A stretch of 64,000 bases of DNA from Belnapia moabensis DSM 16746 (GTDB taxonomy: Bacteria > Pseudomonadota > Alphaproteobacteria > Acetobacterales > Acetobacteraceae). The stretch lies in NCBI RefSeq assembly GCF_000745835.1, contig NZ_JQKB01000019.1, positions 1 through 64,000 of the forward strand. The letters are read 5' to 3'. Under the pieces are notes generated by a model. The model did no database searches and had not been told where the DNA came from. It saw only the letters and a program-made list of their open reading frames with translations. A program made the position numbers and the translations under genes. Shown here piece after piece: positions 33,863 to 44,494 of the stretch (positions within the stretch are counted from its first letter, which is position 1; every line of letters begins with the position of its first letter).

Positions 33863-35077
33863 TTAGCCGCTGGGCGGCGCGGCGGCCAATTCCTGCAGCC
33901 GCGCGAGGCAGGCCTCGCGGTCGGCCACGCAGCCGCCCTCCAGCCACCAGGCTCGCAGCGCCGCCAGCAGTCGCCCGACTGAAGGGCCGGGTGCGAGGCC
34001 GGCGGCCAATGCATCCCGCCCCTGCAACGGGAAGACGGGGCGCGGCATCGCCGCGATCCGTTGCCGCAGTGCCGCCCAGCCCTCACCACCATGCCTCGCT
34101 TCGGCGAGCCAGGCACGGTCGAGCGATGCGGGCTTGTCGAGGCCGGCGAGCAACCGGCGCAGCGCTGCATCCGCATCCGCCGGCTCCGGCCATGGCGAGC
34201 CAAGCCGGTCCTCCAGCGCCGCACGCTCTTCGCCGGAGAGGCGGAGCCGGTTCGCCACCGCCGCCACGGCCTCGGGCGGCAGCAAGGCCGCGACGCGCAG
34301 AATGGGAGAGACCGGCGCGCCGATCGCCACCAGCCGGTCCAGCAGGCCGAGCCCCGGCGCCTCCGGCAGTACGGCACCAAGCACACCCGTCTCCGCCATC
34401 AGCGTCAGCGACTCGCGCGGATCGGGCGCCTCCATCAACCGCTTGATCTCCATCCAGACCCGCTCGGCCGACAGCCGCGCCAGCCCCGGCACCGCCACGC
34501 GGATCGCCGCCACCGCTGCCGGATCCGGCCCGCCCGTCCCATAACGGGCCTGAAAGCGGAAGAAGCGCAGCGCCCGCAGGTAGTCCTCCCGCAGCCGCGT
34601 CGCCGGGTCGCCGACGAAGCGGACGAGCCCTGCCGCCAGATCCGCGCGCCCGCCGAAGTAATCCCATAGCTCTCCGGTGGCGGAGAGCGACATGGCGTTA
34701 ATGGTGAAGTCCCGCCGCGCCGCGTCCTCGCGCCAATCGGTGGTCCAGGCGACCTCGGCATGGCGACCGTCCGTTGCTAGGTCACGGCGGAGGCTGGTCA
34801 CCTCCACCGGCTCCTTGTCCAGGACGGTGGTGACTGTGCCATGGGCGAGGCCGGTCTCGAAAACCTTGAGGCCGGCTGCGCGCAGCCGCCGCGCGATCTC
34901 CTCCGGCGGCAGCGGTGCAGCGACATCCACGTCATGCAGCGGCAGCCCGGCCAACGCATCCCGCACCGCGCCGCCCACGGCCCGCGCCCCGGGCAGTACC
35001 GCCAGCACGGCGGCCGGCGCACCGCGGCCGAGCAGCACGGGCGGCGCGATCCGGTCGGCGGGCGGGTCCTCGCTCAT
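33863..35077 (-). CDS. CCA tRNA nucleotidyltransferase / poly(A) polymerase family protein
   Basis: A 404-aa class II nucleotidyltransferase: AVGGAVRDALAGLPLHDVDV contains the GG-x-VRD loop and the catalytic Asp pair, EDAARRDFTINAMSLS is the second conserved block and LREDYLRALRFFRFQARYG the RNA-binding helix. It would build or repair the 3' CCA of tRNAs. It is encoded after DUF6111 with an ATGA overlap, an arrangement common in Acetobacteraceae and relatives. Confidence 0.92.
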   Translation of the reverse strand: MSEDPPADRIAPPVLLGRGAPAAVLAVLPGARAVGGAVRDALAGLPLHDVDVAAPLPPEEIARRLRAAGLKVFETGLAHGTVTTVLDKEPVEVTSLRRDLATDGRHAEVAWTTDWREDAARRDFTINAMSLSATGELWDYFGGRADLAAGLVRFVGDPATRLREDYLRALRFFRFQARYGTGGPDPAAVAAIRVAVPGLARLSAERVWMEIKRLMEAPDPRESLTLMAETGVLGAVLPEAPGLGLLDRLVAIGAPVSPILRVAALLPPEAVAAVANRLRLSGEERAALEDRLGSPWPEPADADAALRRLLAGLDKPASLDRAWLAEARHGGEGWAALRQRIAAMPRPVFPLQGRDALAAGLAPGPSVGRLLAALRAWWLEGGCVADREACLARLQELAAAPPSG

Positions 35078-35325
35078 TGCCGCGGCTCCACCCGGTGCGG
35101 CACCACCTGCCCATCCGGTCCGAGCTGCGCCGGCACATAGACGGTTCCCGGCGCGATGCTCACCGAGAGCCCGTACCAGACAGCTCCAGCGATCCCGCAG
35201 AAAATTGCGATGGCGAGGGCCCAAACCAACCCGGTCGGCACCGCTTGGCCGGGATTCAACCGGCGCCAAAGCATGAAGCCGCCCAAAGGCGCCAGGAACA
35301 GCAGCAACTCGACCAGATAGAACAA
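35074..35325 (-). CDS. DUF6111 family small membrane protein
   Basis: An 83-aa protein with two hydrophobic segments (YLVELLLFLAPLGGFMLW and VWALAIAIFCGIAGAVWYGL) followed by a short polar tail. It looks like the DUF6111 family, which is regularly found between a CoA-NUDIX gene and the CCA transferase gene. Function unknown. Confidence 0.75.
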   Translation of the reverse strand: MFYLVELLLFLAPLGGFMLWRRLNPGQAVPTGLVWALAIAIFCGIAGAVWYGLSVSIAPGTVYVPAQLGPDGQVVPHRVEPRQ

Positions 35326-35328
35326 GGA

Positions 35329-35916
35329 TTACCCGCGCAGAACTCGGGCGAGGTTGACCAGGATGGCCGCCGTCGCCCCCCAGATATAGTGCCGCTCATG
35401 CGGCCAGACCCAGAATTCCCGCATGCGGCCTTTGAACTCAGCCCGCCGCCGCTCCGGCGCGTCGGGGTCGAGCACCACCGAGAGGGGTAGCTCGAAAGCC
35501 TCCTCCACCTCCCCCGGCTCGGGCGTCAGGTTGAGCGGCGGCACCACCATTCCGACCACGGGGGTGATGCGGAACCCCGTCCCCGTCGCATGCGGCGGCA
35601 ACCGGCCGAGAAGTTCCGGCAGGCGGGGATCGAGCCCCACCTCCTCCGCCGCCTCACGCACCGCCGCCGCTTCCGGCGTCTCTCCCGCCTCGATCCGACC
35701 GCCGGGGAAGCTCACCTGTCCGGCATGGGATGTCATCTTCGCTGCGCGAAGGGTCAGCAGCACGGCCGGAGCGGGATGAAGGACGATCGGCACAAGCACC
35801 GCGGCACCGATCATGCGGGAGGGGCTGAGCCCTTCGGAGTCATCCGAGGCGGTGGCGCCGGCCCGGGCCAGCGCCGCCGGGTCGCCCATGCGGGCCGCGA
35901 TCTCGGCCGCCGTCAT
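35329..35916 (-). CDS. CoA pyrophosphatase-type NUDIX hydrolase
   Basis: A 195-aa NUDIX hydrolase. The Nudix box is intact (GGRIEAGETPEAAAV, REAAEEVG), preceded by the CoA-group hallmark LTLRAAKMTSHAGQVSFPG and followed by VGMVVPPLNLTPEPGEVEEA. It would cleave CoA or acyl-CoA derivatives to phosphopantetheine and 3',5'-ADP. The ATG at 35916 gives normal length. Confidence 0.9.
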   Translation of the reverse strand: MTAAEIAARMGDPAALARAGATASDDSEGLSPSRMIGAAVLVPIVLHPAPAVLLTLRAAKMTSHAGQVSFPGGRIEAGETPEAAAVREAAEEVGLDPRLPELLGRLPPHATGTGFRITPVVGMVVPPLNLTPEPGEVEEAFELPLSVVLDPDAPERRRAEFKGRMREFWVWPHERHYIWGATAAILVNLARVLRG

Positions 35917-35926
35917 GCGTCGCAGG

Positions 35927-36556
35927 TCACTCGGCCGCCGTCTCCAGCGCCTGAACCTCGTCGATCGGGAAGAAAACACCCTCCGACCAGACGCCGAGCA
36001 TCTCGCGCCCATCCACCATCTCGGTCTGGCCGAGTGCAACAAGCTCGTAGAAGACGGCCCGGTTGATCTTGGCCTCGAGGCCCGGGCGGATGGTGATGTA
36101 AGGCCTTGGCTCCCGCGTCACCGGGCAGAGATGCACGCGGATCGGATGCTCGGCATTGGCCGTGACGATCTCGTCGAGATTGGTACGGAAAGTGAGACAT
36201 TGCTTGGGCGCGCAGCCATCGCCGCAATCGCAATGGCGCCAGCACAGCTCGACCGCAACGAAGGGCGCGTCCTCCACCTCGATCCGGCCGCGCTCTACGG
36301 GAGTCTCCAGCCAATAGGTGCCGTCGGCCTCGCGCCGCATCACGCTGGCGAAGAGGCAGACCAACTCCTTTCGGTTGATGGGACTGCCCTGGTAGTACCA
36401 GGTACCGTTGCGGTCGATCCGCATCTGGAAGTTCTGCGGCTCCGGTCGCGGCCGCGTTGGTCGGCGCGCAGGAGGCTGTCGAGCCCCTTGGCCGATCACT
36501 CCGTCCTGCACGGGGACCTCCCCATTCACCGCTTTGTCCATGCCCTGCGAGGCCAT
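35927..36556 (-). CDS. DUF1285 family protein
   Basis: A 209-aa cytoplasmic protein with the DUF1285 opening MRIDRNGTWYYQGSPINRKE and the internal segment YWLETPVERGRIEVEDAPFV. CDCGDG and CAPKQC are unusual Cys-rich insertions in the middle (C-D-C-G-D-G-C), which could bind metal. Function is unknown. It heads the minus-strand string DUF1285-NUDIX-DUF6111-CCA-ABC-SMR and diverges from the MoxR operon. Confidence 0.85.
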   Translation of the reverse strand: MASQGMDKAVNGEVPVQDGVIGQGARQPPARRPTRPRPEPQNFQMRIDRNGTWYYQGSPINRKELVCLFASVMRREADGTYWLETPVERGRIEVEDAPFVAVELCWRHCDCGDGCAPKQCLTFRTNLDEIVTANAEHPIRVHLCPVTREPRPYITIRPGLEAKINRAVFYELVALGQTEMVDGREMLGVWSEGVFFPIDEVQALETAAE

Positions 36557-36648
36557 AGGCTACTGCCGCTCCCTGTCCCGTGACGCCATCTGTCCCAGGG
36601 GCGCCTCGCTTTCGAAGCGCTGGGGGTCATATAGGGATCGTGACCGGG

Positions 36649-37671
<1,023 letters not shown>

Positions 37672-37724
37672 TCGCCCCGGCCAAGACTCTCCAGGCCGAG
37701 GCGCTCGGCGCACGCCTGCCACCA

Positions 37725-38546
37725 TTGGTGGTCGCCGCCGACCGCGTCGCCGCCACCGTGCTGCAGGGCGTCCACGGCAGGCGCCGCAGCGGCCAGGGCG
37801 ATGCTTTCTGGCAGTACCGCCCGTTCCTGCCCGGCGACTCCGCCGCACGCATCGATTGGCGACAAAGCGCCCGCTCCGATCGGCTTTTCATTCGCGAGAC
37901 GGAATGGGAGGCGGCACAGACCGTCGCCCTCTGGAGCGATGCCTCGCGTTCCATGGAATGGACCTCCGGCCCCGGCCGCCCCTCGAAGCGGGAACGGGCC
38001 GATTTGCTGCTGGCTGCACTGGCCTCGCTCGTATTGCGCGGCGGCGAGCGGGTGCGGCTGCTCGGCGGCGGCGGGCGGAGCCATGCCGGGCGGGCCGGCC
38101 TCACATCGGTGGTGGAGACCGTCTCGGCCATCAGCAAGTCCCGTTCGCTGCCTCCCAACGATCCCGCCCTGCCGCGGCATGCCCGTAGCGTGCTGATCGG
38201 CGATTTCCTCGCCCCACTCCATGAAATCCATGCCACCGTCGCCGAACTCGCCGCCCGGCCGGTGCGTGGCCATATCCTCCAGGTACTGGACCCGGAGGAA
38301 GAATCGCTCGGCGAAAGCAACCGTCACTACACCGGCCGCGTGTTGTTCGAATGGCAGGGCGATACCTCGGTGCTGGTGCCGCGGGTGGAGACGGTACGCG
38401 GCCACTATGCCGAGCGGCTGCGGCAGCACCGCGCCGGCCTCGCCGCCATCGCCGCGGCGGCTGGTTGGACCTTTCTCACCCATCGCACGGATCAGCCCCC
38501 GGCACAGGCTTTGCTGGCTCTTTGGCAGGCCCTCGCGCCAGACTGA
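37725..38546 (+). CDS. DUF58 domain protein (VWA-like partner of MoxR)
   Basis: At least 273 aa. The DUF58 core RPFLPGDSAARIDWRQSARS is followed by DRLFIRETEWEAAQTVALW and a VWA-like stretch with a degenerate metal site (WSDASRSMEW). The conserved style extends upstream of GTG 37725 through LQAEALGARLPPL to a CTG at 37668 that overlaps the moxR stop, so the true start may be that CTG or the TTG at 37722. It is expected to interact with the MoxR ATPase and the membrane proteins downstream. Confidence 0.85.
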   Translation: MVVAADRVAATVLQGVHGRRRSGQGDAFWQYRPFLPGDSAARIDWRQSARSDRLFIRETEWEAAQTVALWSDASRSMEWTSGPGRPSKRERADLLLAALASLVLRGGERVRLLGGGGRSHAGRAGLTSVVETVSAISKSRSLPPNDPALPRHARSVLIGDFLAPLHEIHATVAELAARPVRGHILQVLDPEEESLGESNRHYTGRVLFEWQGDTSVLVPRVETVRGHYAERLRQHRAGLAAIAAAAGWTFLTHRTDQPPAQALLALWQALAPD

Positions 38547-38612
38547 AAGCATGCCATCTGAATGCATACCATCTAGGTGGAGTGATGCTGTGCCCCTCCC
38601 CATAAGGGTCCA

Positions 38613-41321
38613 ATGCTGAGCCTGGGCCCCATCGCCTTCGCCGCCCCTTGGCTGCTGCTGGCCTTGCCGGCGCTTCCGGTGCTTTGGTGGCTGCTGCGGG
38701 TGACGCCGCCGGCGCCCCGCCGCATCGCCTTCCCTGCCCTACGCCTACTGCGTGACCTGCCCATCGCCGAGGAGACGCCGTCGCGCACGCCTTGGTGGCT
38801 GCTGCTTCTCCGCATCGCCGCCGCCGCCCTGCTCATCCTTGGCCTGGCGCGGCCGGTGCTGGGGCCAGGTGCCGGCACCGCGGGCGAAGGCACGCTGTTG
38901 CTGGTGGTGGATGATGGCTGGGCCTCGGCCGAGGACTGGCCGGCTCGGATGGCCGCCGCCGGGGGCGCGCTCGACCGCGCCGGGCGCGAGGGCCGCCGCG
39001 TCGCCCTGCTCGCCACCGCTCCGGCAGAGACCGCCGAGCCGCCGCGGGTGATCGGCCCGATGCCGGCGGAGGATCTCCGCAGCCGCCTCGCCGCCCTCCG
39101 CCCGAAGCCCTGGGCGCCCGACCAAGCGGCGGCGCTTGCCGCCTTCCAGGCCTGGCGGACAACCAATCCCGGACCGGTCTCCAGCCTGTTGCTCAGCGAC
39201 GGCGTGGAGCATAGCCCTTCCGCCCTCGCCGAGGCGCTGGCCGCTGCCGGCCCGCTGGCCGTAGCGCGGGCCGAGGCGCAGCCGGTACGCCTGCTGCTCC
39301 CGCCGCTGGCCGAGGCCGACCGGCTTCGCCTACGCCTCCAGCAACTACCCCTGCCGGTGGCGAGCGAGGCGGTGGTGCTCGCCCGTACCGGCGATGGACG
39401 CGCCCTCGGCCGCGCCGTGATCCCGCTTGCCTCCGGCGCCACCGAAGGCGAGGCGGCGCTCGAGCTGCCGGTCGAGATCCGCAACCAGGTGGTCCGGCTG
39501 GAGATCGAGAACAATGCCGGCCCCGGCGCCGTGATCCTGCTCGACGAGCGTTTCCGCCGCCGCCCGGTCGGCCTGTTGCCGAGCGTCGAGGAAAGCGCGG
39601 ATGCGCCGCTGATCGGCGACTTGTTCTATCTCGACCGGGCGCTCACCCCCTATGCGGAGCTGCGGCGCGGCCCGCTCGACAGGCTGCTCGCCCGGCCCAT
39701 CGCCGTGCTGGCCCTGGCCGACCGCCCGGTGGCCGATGGGTCGGAGCGCGAGGCGCTGGCCCGCTGGGTGGAACGGGGCGGCACGCTGATCCGCTTCGCC
39801 GGCCCGCGCCTCGCCGACCATCCGGACAGCCTGCTGCCGGTGCCGCTGCGGGCGGAACGCCAGCTCGGCGGCTCGCTCTCCTGGGAGCAGCCGCAGCATC
39901 TGGCTCCCTTTCCGGAAGGGTCGCCCTTCGCCGGCCTCGCCATCCCCGCGGAAGTGGCGGTGGAGCGCCAAGTTCTCGCCGAGCCCTCGCCTCGCCTTTC
40001 CGAGCGGAGCTGGGCGCGGCTGACCGACGGCACGCCGCTGGTCACGGCCGAGGCGCGCGGCGGGGGGCGGATCGTGCTGTTCCACGTCACCGCCAATGCG
40101 GAATGGTCTAACCTGCCGCTCTCCGGCCTATTCGTGCAGATGTTACGGCGGATCGTGGCGCTCTCCGCGGGCATCCAAGGTGCCGAGGGCGAGGCGCCGC
40201 TGGCGCCGATCGAGACGTTGGACGGCTTCGGCCGGCTCGGTCCCGCACCGCCGGCGGCGGCCGCCATCCCCGCGGCGCAAATCGAGGCGACGGTGCCCTC
40301 GCCGCGCAACCCGCCCGGCTGGTACGGCACGCCGGGGCAGGACCCCTCCTCCATCGCTTACCGACGGGCGCTCAACCTCGGCGGCTCCGTCCCCGGCTTG
40401 CGGGCGGCACCTCCGCCCCCGCCGGGCAGCGCCCTGCTCGGCATCGGCGGCGTGCCAACGGAGCGTGACCTCGGGCCCTGGCTGCTGGCAGCCGCACTGC
40501 TGCTGCTGGCGGCCGACCTGCTGATCGGCCTCCGCCTGAGAGGGCTGCTCCGACCGGGCTTCGCGCTGGTGGCCGTGCTGTGGCTGGCGCAGCCCGCCGT
40601 GGCGCAGACCGCCTCCGACCCGGCGCCGGCGCTCGCCACCCGCCTTGCTTATGTCGCCACAGGCGATGCCGCGCTCGACGATGTGCAGCGGATGGGCCTC
40701 GTCGGCCTCTCCGACTTCATCAACCGCCGCTCCGCGACCGCGCTCGCCGACCCGGCGGCGGTGACGCCGGGGGCGGACGACCTCTCCTTCTACCCTTTGC
40801 TTTATTGGACAGTGACGGCCGAGGCGCCGCCGCCCGACGCGGCCGCCGTCGTCGCGCTCAACGAGTTCATGCGCAATGGCGGCATCATCCTCTTCGACAC
40901 GCGCGACGAAGGCTCGGGCGAGGGCTTCGCCCCCGGTGCCCGCGCGGCGCTGCGGCGGGTGACGCGCGACCTCGCCGTACCGCCCCTCGCCCCGATCGGC
41001 GAGGATCATGTATTGAAACGCTCCTTCTACCTGCTACCGGACTTGCCAGGCCGCTTCTCCGGTGGCCAGGTCTGGGTGGCACGTGACCAGGACCGGGCAA
41101 ACGACAGCGTCTCGCCCGTCATCGTCGGCGGGCATGACTGGGCGAGCGCCTGGGCCATCGATGCCCGCGGGCAGAACCCCTTCGCTACCATCCCCGGTGG
41201 CACGCGGCAGCGGACGCTGGCCTATCGCTTTGGCATGAACCTCGTGATGTACGCCCTGACCGGCAACTACAAGGGCGACCAGGTGCATGTGCCGGCGATC
41301 CTCGAGAGGCTCGGCAACTGA
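38613..41321 (+). CDS. BatA-like membrane protein with C-terminal DUF4159
   Basis: A 902-aa protein. The N-terminal BatA module has two membrane helices (PWLLLALPALPVLWWLL and WWLLLLRIAAAALLILGLA) and a VWA-like LLLVVDDGWASAED. A long middle region contains a glutamine-amidotransferase-like stretch (WVERGGTLIRFAGPRL). Another pair of helices lies at about 625-660. The C-terminal DUF4159 domain begins RLAYVATGDAALDDVQRMGL and holds LNEFMRNGGIILFDTRDEG. The DUF58-DUF4159 arrangement after moxR is conserved in alphaproteobacteria but has no assigned function; envelope maintenance is suspected. Confidence 0.88.
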   Translation: MLSLGPIAFAAPWLLLALPALPVLWWLLRVTPPAPRRIAFPALRLLRDLPIAEETPSRTPWWLLLLRIAAAALLILGLARPVLGPGAGTAGEGTLLLVVDDGWASAEDWPARMAAAGGALDRAGREGRRVALLATAPAETAEPPRVIGPMPAEDLRSRLAALRPKPWAPDQAAALAAFQAWRTTNPGPVSSLLLSDGVEHSPSALAEALAAAGPLAVARAEAQPVRLLLPPLAEADRLRLRLQQLPLPVASEAVVLARTGDGRALGRAVIPLASGATEGEAALELPVEIRNQVVRLEIENNAGPGAVILLDERFRRRPVGLLPSVEESADAPLIGDLFYLDRALTPYAELRRGPLDRLLARPIAVLALADRPVADGSEREALARWVERGGTLIRFAGPRLADHPDSLLPVPLRAERQLGGSLSWEQPQHLAPFPEGSPFAGLAIPAEVAVERQVLAEPSPRLSERSWARLTDGTPLVTAEARGGGRIVLFHVTANAEWSNLPLSGLFVQMLRRIVALSAGIQGAEGEAPLAPIETLDGFGRLGPAPPAAAAIPAAQIEATVPSPRNPPGWYGTPGQDPSSIAYRRALNLGGSVPGLRAAPPPPPGSALLGIGGVPTERDLGPWLLAAALLLLAADLLIGLRLRGLLRPGFALVAVLWLAQPAVAQTASDPAPALATRLAYVATGDAALDDVQRMGLVGLSDFINRRSATALADPAAVTPGADDLSFYPLLYWTVTAEAPPPDAAAVVALNEFMRNGGIILFDTRDEGSGEGFAPGARAALRRVTRDLAVPPLAPIGEDHVLKRSFYLLPDLPGRFSGGQVWVARDQDRANDSVSPVIVGGHDWASAWAIDARGQNPFATIPGGTRQRTLAYRFGMNLVMYALTGNYKGDQVHVPAILERLGN

Positions 41322-43426
41322 TGCAGCAAGCCCTCTCCGGCATCGACTTCGCCCCCGTCTTACCCGTCTGGCTGATCGCGGCGCTGGCCGTGCTTGCGAT
41401 GCTGGCCCTGGTGCCGGCCCTGTTGCGCCGGGCGCGTGGCGCGGCGTTGCGCGCGCTCACCTTTGCGCTGCTGCTGCTGGCGCTGGCCAATCCGCGCCTC
41501 GTCGAGGAGACGCGAGAGACGCGACCGGATATCGCCCTGCTTGTCGTCGACCGCAGCGATAGCGCCCGTATCGGCAACCGCGCGCAGCAGATCGAGGCCG
41601 CGCGCACCGGCGTCGAGGCCCGCGCGGCGAAGCTGCCCGACCTGGAGCTCCGCACCGTCGAGGTGCCGGAGGGCGGCAACCAGGGCACCCGCCTCTTCAC
41701 CGCGACGGAGCGGGCGCTGGCCGACATCCCCCGCGCCCGGCTCGCCGGCGTCATCGCCCTGACCGATGGGCAGGTGCATGACGTGCCGGCTGCCTCGCCG
41801 ATAGAGGCGCCGTTTCATGCCCTTCTGCCCGGCCGCCCAGGCGAGACCGACCGACGGCTTCGGGTCGTCGAGGCGCCGGGCTTCGGCATCGTCGGCCGTT
41901 CGGTCGAGCTGCGCGTCGCCGTCGAGGATCTCGGTGTGCCGAACGCGACCGGCGCCGCCCGCCTCTCCATCCGCCGCGATGGCGCGCCGGCCCGCATCGA
42001 GAGCGTGCCCATCGGCCGCGAGCACCGCATCGAGTTGCCGATCGAGCGTGGCGGACCGACCGTCGTCGAGCTCGCCGCCGAGGCGCGGCCGGGCGAGGTC
42101 TCGGAGCTGAACAACCGCGCCGTCGTCACCATCACCGGCGTGCGCGACCGGCTGCGCGTGCTGCTGGTTTCCGGCGAGCCGCATGCGGGCGAGCGCACCT
42201 GGCGGCGCCTGCTGAAGGCCGATCCGGGCGTCGACCTCGTCCATTTCACCATTCTCCGCCCCCCGGAGAAGGACGACCTGACGCCGCTCAACGAGCTGGC
42301 GCTGATCGCCTTCCCGGTGCGCGAGCTGTTCCAGGTGAAGCTCCGCGAATTCGATCTCGTCGTCTTCGACCGCTTCGCCAATCGGGGCATCCTGCCGCCG
42401 GCCTATTTACGCAACATCGCGGATTACGTCCGCGGCGGCGGCGCGCTGCTGATGTCGGTCGGCCCGGAATTCGCGGGGCCGACGAGCCTCGCCAATACCC
42501 CGCTTGGCGCCGTGCTGCCGGCACGGCCCGCGGCCGGGGCGGGCCAATCTGCCGTCGCTGAAGGCGCCTTCCGCCCGAGCGTCACCGCGCTCGGTTCTCG
42601 CCATCCCGTCACCGAAGGCCTTACTGGCGCGAACCCGGACGAGCAGCGTTCGGCGAATTGGGGCCGCTGGTACCGGAGCCTCCGTGTCGATCAACGCGGT
42701 GGGGCAACGGTGATGGCTGCCGCCGACGGCGCGCCGCTGCTGCTGCTCGACCGCGTCGGTGAGGGACGCGTCGCGTTGCTGCTCTCCGATCATATCTGGC
42801 TCTGGTCGCGGGGGCATGATGGCGGCGGCCCTCAGGCGGAACTCCTCCGCCGGGCCGCGCATTGGCTGATGCGCGAACCCGAGCTCGAGGAGGAAGACCT
42901 GACCGCCCGCATCGAAGCCGGACAGCTCGTTATCCAACGTCGCAGCGTGGAGCCCGGGCCGCCGCCCGAAGTGACGATCACCGCCCCCGATGCCAGCACG
43001 CAGCGGCGCCCGCTCGAAGGCGGCCAGGGGGGCCATGCCACCGCCCGCGTGCCGGCTGACCAGCCGGGAGTCTGGCAGGTTTCGGACGGCAGGCGCAGCG
43101 CCTTCGCCGCCGCGGCCGCCGCGAACCCGGCGGAGGTCGCGGATCTTCGCGCCGATCCGGCCCGCCTGGCCCCGATCCTCGCCGGGACCGGCGGTGCCGC
43201 TCGCTGGCTCGGCACGGCGGCAGAGCCTGCCCTGCCGGAGCTGCGCCGCGTCGGCCCCGGGCGCGACGCGCGTGGCGGCGATCCTCAGGCCGGATGGATT
43301 GGTCTTCGCCGCAACGGCGACCATACGGTGACCGGCATCGCCGCCATGCCGTTGTTGCCGCCCTGGCTGGCCCTGCCGATGGTGCTCGGCCTCGCCGTCT
43401 TCGCTTGGCGGCGGGAGGGTCGTTGA
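41321..43426 (+). CDS. Large membrane protein with VWA-like and amidotransferase-like segments
   Basis: A 701-aa protein with two N-terminal helices (WLIAALAVLAMLALVPALL and LRALTFALLLLALA), a VWA-like stretch (PDIALLVVDRSDSARIGNRA), a class-I amidotransferase-like fold segment (IADYVRGGGALLMSVGPEFA) and a C-terminal helix (LALPMVLGLAVFAWRREG). Start and stop interlock with both neighbours (TGATG), showing one translational unit with the DUF4159 gene and the lipoprotein. This matches the glutamine-amidotransferase-like membrane protein commonly fifth in moxR operons; catalytic Cys is not evident. Confidence 0.8.
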   Translation: MQQALSGIDFAPVLPVWLIAALAVLAMLALVPALLRRARGAALRALTFALLLLALANPRLVEETRETRPDIALLVVDRSDSARIGNRAQQIEAARTGVEARAAKLPDLELRTVEVPEGGNQGTRLFTATERALADIPRARLAGVIALTDGQVHDVPAASPIEAPFHALLPGRPGETDRRLRVVEAPGFGIVGRSVELRVAVEDLGVPNATGAARLSIRRDGAPARIESVPIGREHRIELPIERGGPTVVELAAEARPGEVSELNNRAVVTITGVRDRLRVLLVSGEPHAGERTWRRLLKADPGVDLVHFTILRPPEKDDLTPLNELALIAFPVRELFQVKLREFDLVVFDRFANRGILPPAYLRNIADYVRGGGALLMSVGPEFAGPTSLANTPLGAVLPARPAAGAGQSAVAEGAFRPSVTALGSRHPVTEGLTGANPDEQRSANWGRWYRSLRVDQRGGATVMAAADGAPLLLLDRVGEGRVALLLSDHIWLWSRGHDGGGPQAELLRRAAHWLMREPELEEEDLTARIEAGQLVIQRRSVEPGPPPEVTITAPDASTQRRPLEGGQGGHATARVPADQPGVWQVSDGRRSAFAAAAAANPAEVADLRADPARLAPILAGTGGAARWLGTAAEPALPELRRVGPGRDARGGDPQAGWIGLRRNGDHTVTGIAAMPLLPPWLALPMVLGLAVFAWRREGR

Positions 43427-43767
43427 TGCGCCGGTTGCTGCCCCTGATACTCCTCGCCGGTTGCGCCATCGGCCCAAATCTCGAGAGCCGCCTCGCCGCC
43501 AGCATCGGGCAGAGCGAGTTGCAGCTCGTCGAGGGTTTCGGCGTCCCCAACCGCACCTACGAGACCGGCGGCCTTCGCTTCCTGCAGTATGAGGAGCGGC
43601 GCCAGGTCATGCACCAGCTCGACCCCTACTGGGGCTATCCCTATGGCCGCTTCGCGCCCTACTCGGTCGCCGGGCCGGTGCTGCTGACGCGGTCCTGCGA
43701 TATCACCTTCATCTTGAAGGAGGGCCGGGTACAGTCCTTCACCACAAGGGGCGACGACTGCCGCTGA
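43426..43767 (+). CDS. Small lipoprotein
   Basis: A 113-aa protein with a lipoprotein signal (RRLLPLILLAGCAIGP, lipobox LAGC). The mature part contains LVEGFGVPNRTYETGGLRFL, a pattern like the SmpA/OmlA-type small lipoproteins that check sequence-variable precursors, and a C-terminal DITFILKEGRVQSFTTRGDD. It starts one base inside the preceding stop codon. Probably anchored in the outer membrane; function unknown. Confidence 0.8.
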   Translation: MRRLLPLILLAGCAIGPNLESRLAASIGQSELQLVEGFGVPNRTYETGGLRFLQYEERRQVMHQLDPYWGYPYGRFAPYSVAGPVLLTRSCDITFILKEGRVQSFTTRGDDCR

Positions 43768-43810
43768 GGATCGCTGGCGGCGGAGGGCAGGATTGGGTAA
43801 GGAAACAGGC

Positions 43811-44485
43811 ATGCGCTCCTCCGCCCTCATCCCGCCCTTGGCCCTGATCGCTCTTCTTGGCTTGCCGATCTCGGAGGCGGCTGCCCAATTCGGCCGCAAC
43901 GGCCGGGCCGGCGGCTTGACCGATGCGCCGACAGAAGCCAGCCGACCACCGCCCGCGGCCCTTCCCGGCCTGCAGTATCGGCAGGCACCGGCGCCGATCC
44001 CGGCTGACCCAAGCCAGAATCTCGGCCCGAATGCGGCGTTGTTCGATTCTATCAATCGTGGTGACTTGGCGGCAGCGCGCGAGGCGGTCGGACGCGGCGC
44101 GGACATCGGAGCCCGCAATGTGCTCGGCCTTTCGCCCATCGATGCCGCGGTGGATCAGGGCCGCAGCGACATCCTGTTCTTCCTGCTCTCGGTCCGCGGC
44201 AGCAGCGGCAGCCAGGGCGCCCCATTGCCGCCCTCCGATCCGGTGACGCCGGCCGCTGCCCCGCGCTCAGCACCACGGCGGAACGTCGCGCCATCGGCCC
44301 CGGCGGCTGAGCGACAGGTGCCGAATCCGGTGCAGCGCATTGCCAATCCGCGGCTCTGGGCCGGCGATGGCGGCTCGCCCAACCCGGCGATCGGCTTCCT
44401 CGGCTTCGATGCTGGCCGTCCGGCCGGTTCGGCGCCGCCCGAGCAGTCCGCAGCACCGGCCCTGCGCCGCAACGGGCGGGGCTGA
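43811..44485 (+). CDS. Secreted protein with a short ankyrin-repeat segment
   Basis: A 224-aa protein with a signal peptide (LIPPLALIALLGLPISEAAA). The middle (ALFDSINRGDLAAAREAVGR, then GADIGARNVLGLSPIDAAVD) forms about two ankyrin repeats, flanked by Pro/Ala-rich, probably unfolded regions. It is the last gene of the moxR string, 43 bases after the lipoprotein gene. It presumably mediates protein contacts in the periplasm. Confidence 0.75.
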   Translation: MRSSALIPPLALIALLGLPISEAAAQFGRNGRAGGLTDAPTEASRPPPAALPGLQYRQAPAPIPADPSQNLGPNAALFDSINRGDLAAAREAVGRGADIGARNVLGLSPIDAAVDQGRSDILFFLLSVRGSSGSQGAPLPPSDPVTPAAAPRSAPRRNVAPSAPAAERQVPNPVQRIANPRLWAGDGGSPNPAIGFLGFDAGRPAGSAPPEQSAAPALRRNGRG

Positions 44486-44494
44486 GGCTCAGCC
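44480..44494. terminator. Short perfect palindrome spanning two convergent stop codons
   Basis: GGCTGAG-G-CTCAGCC is a 15-base palindrome that includes the stop codons of the ankyrin gene and of the convergent aminotransferase gene. It may act as a weak bidirectional terminator, but no T-tract is present. Confidence 0.3.
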
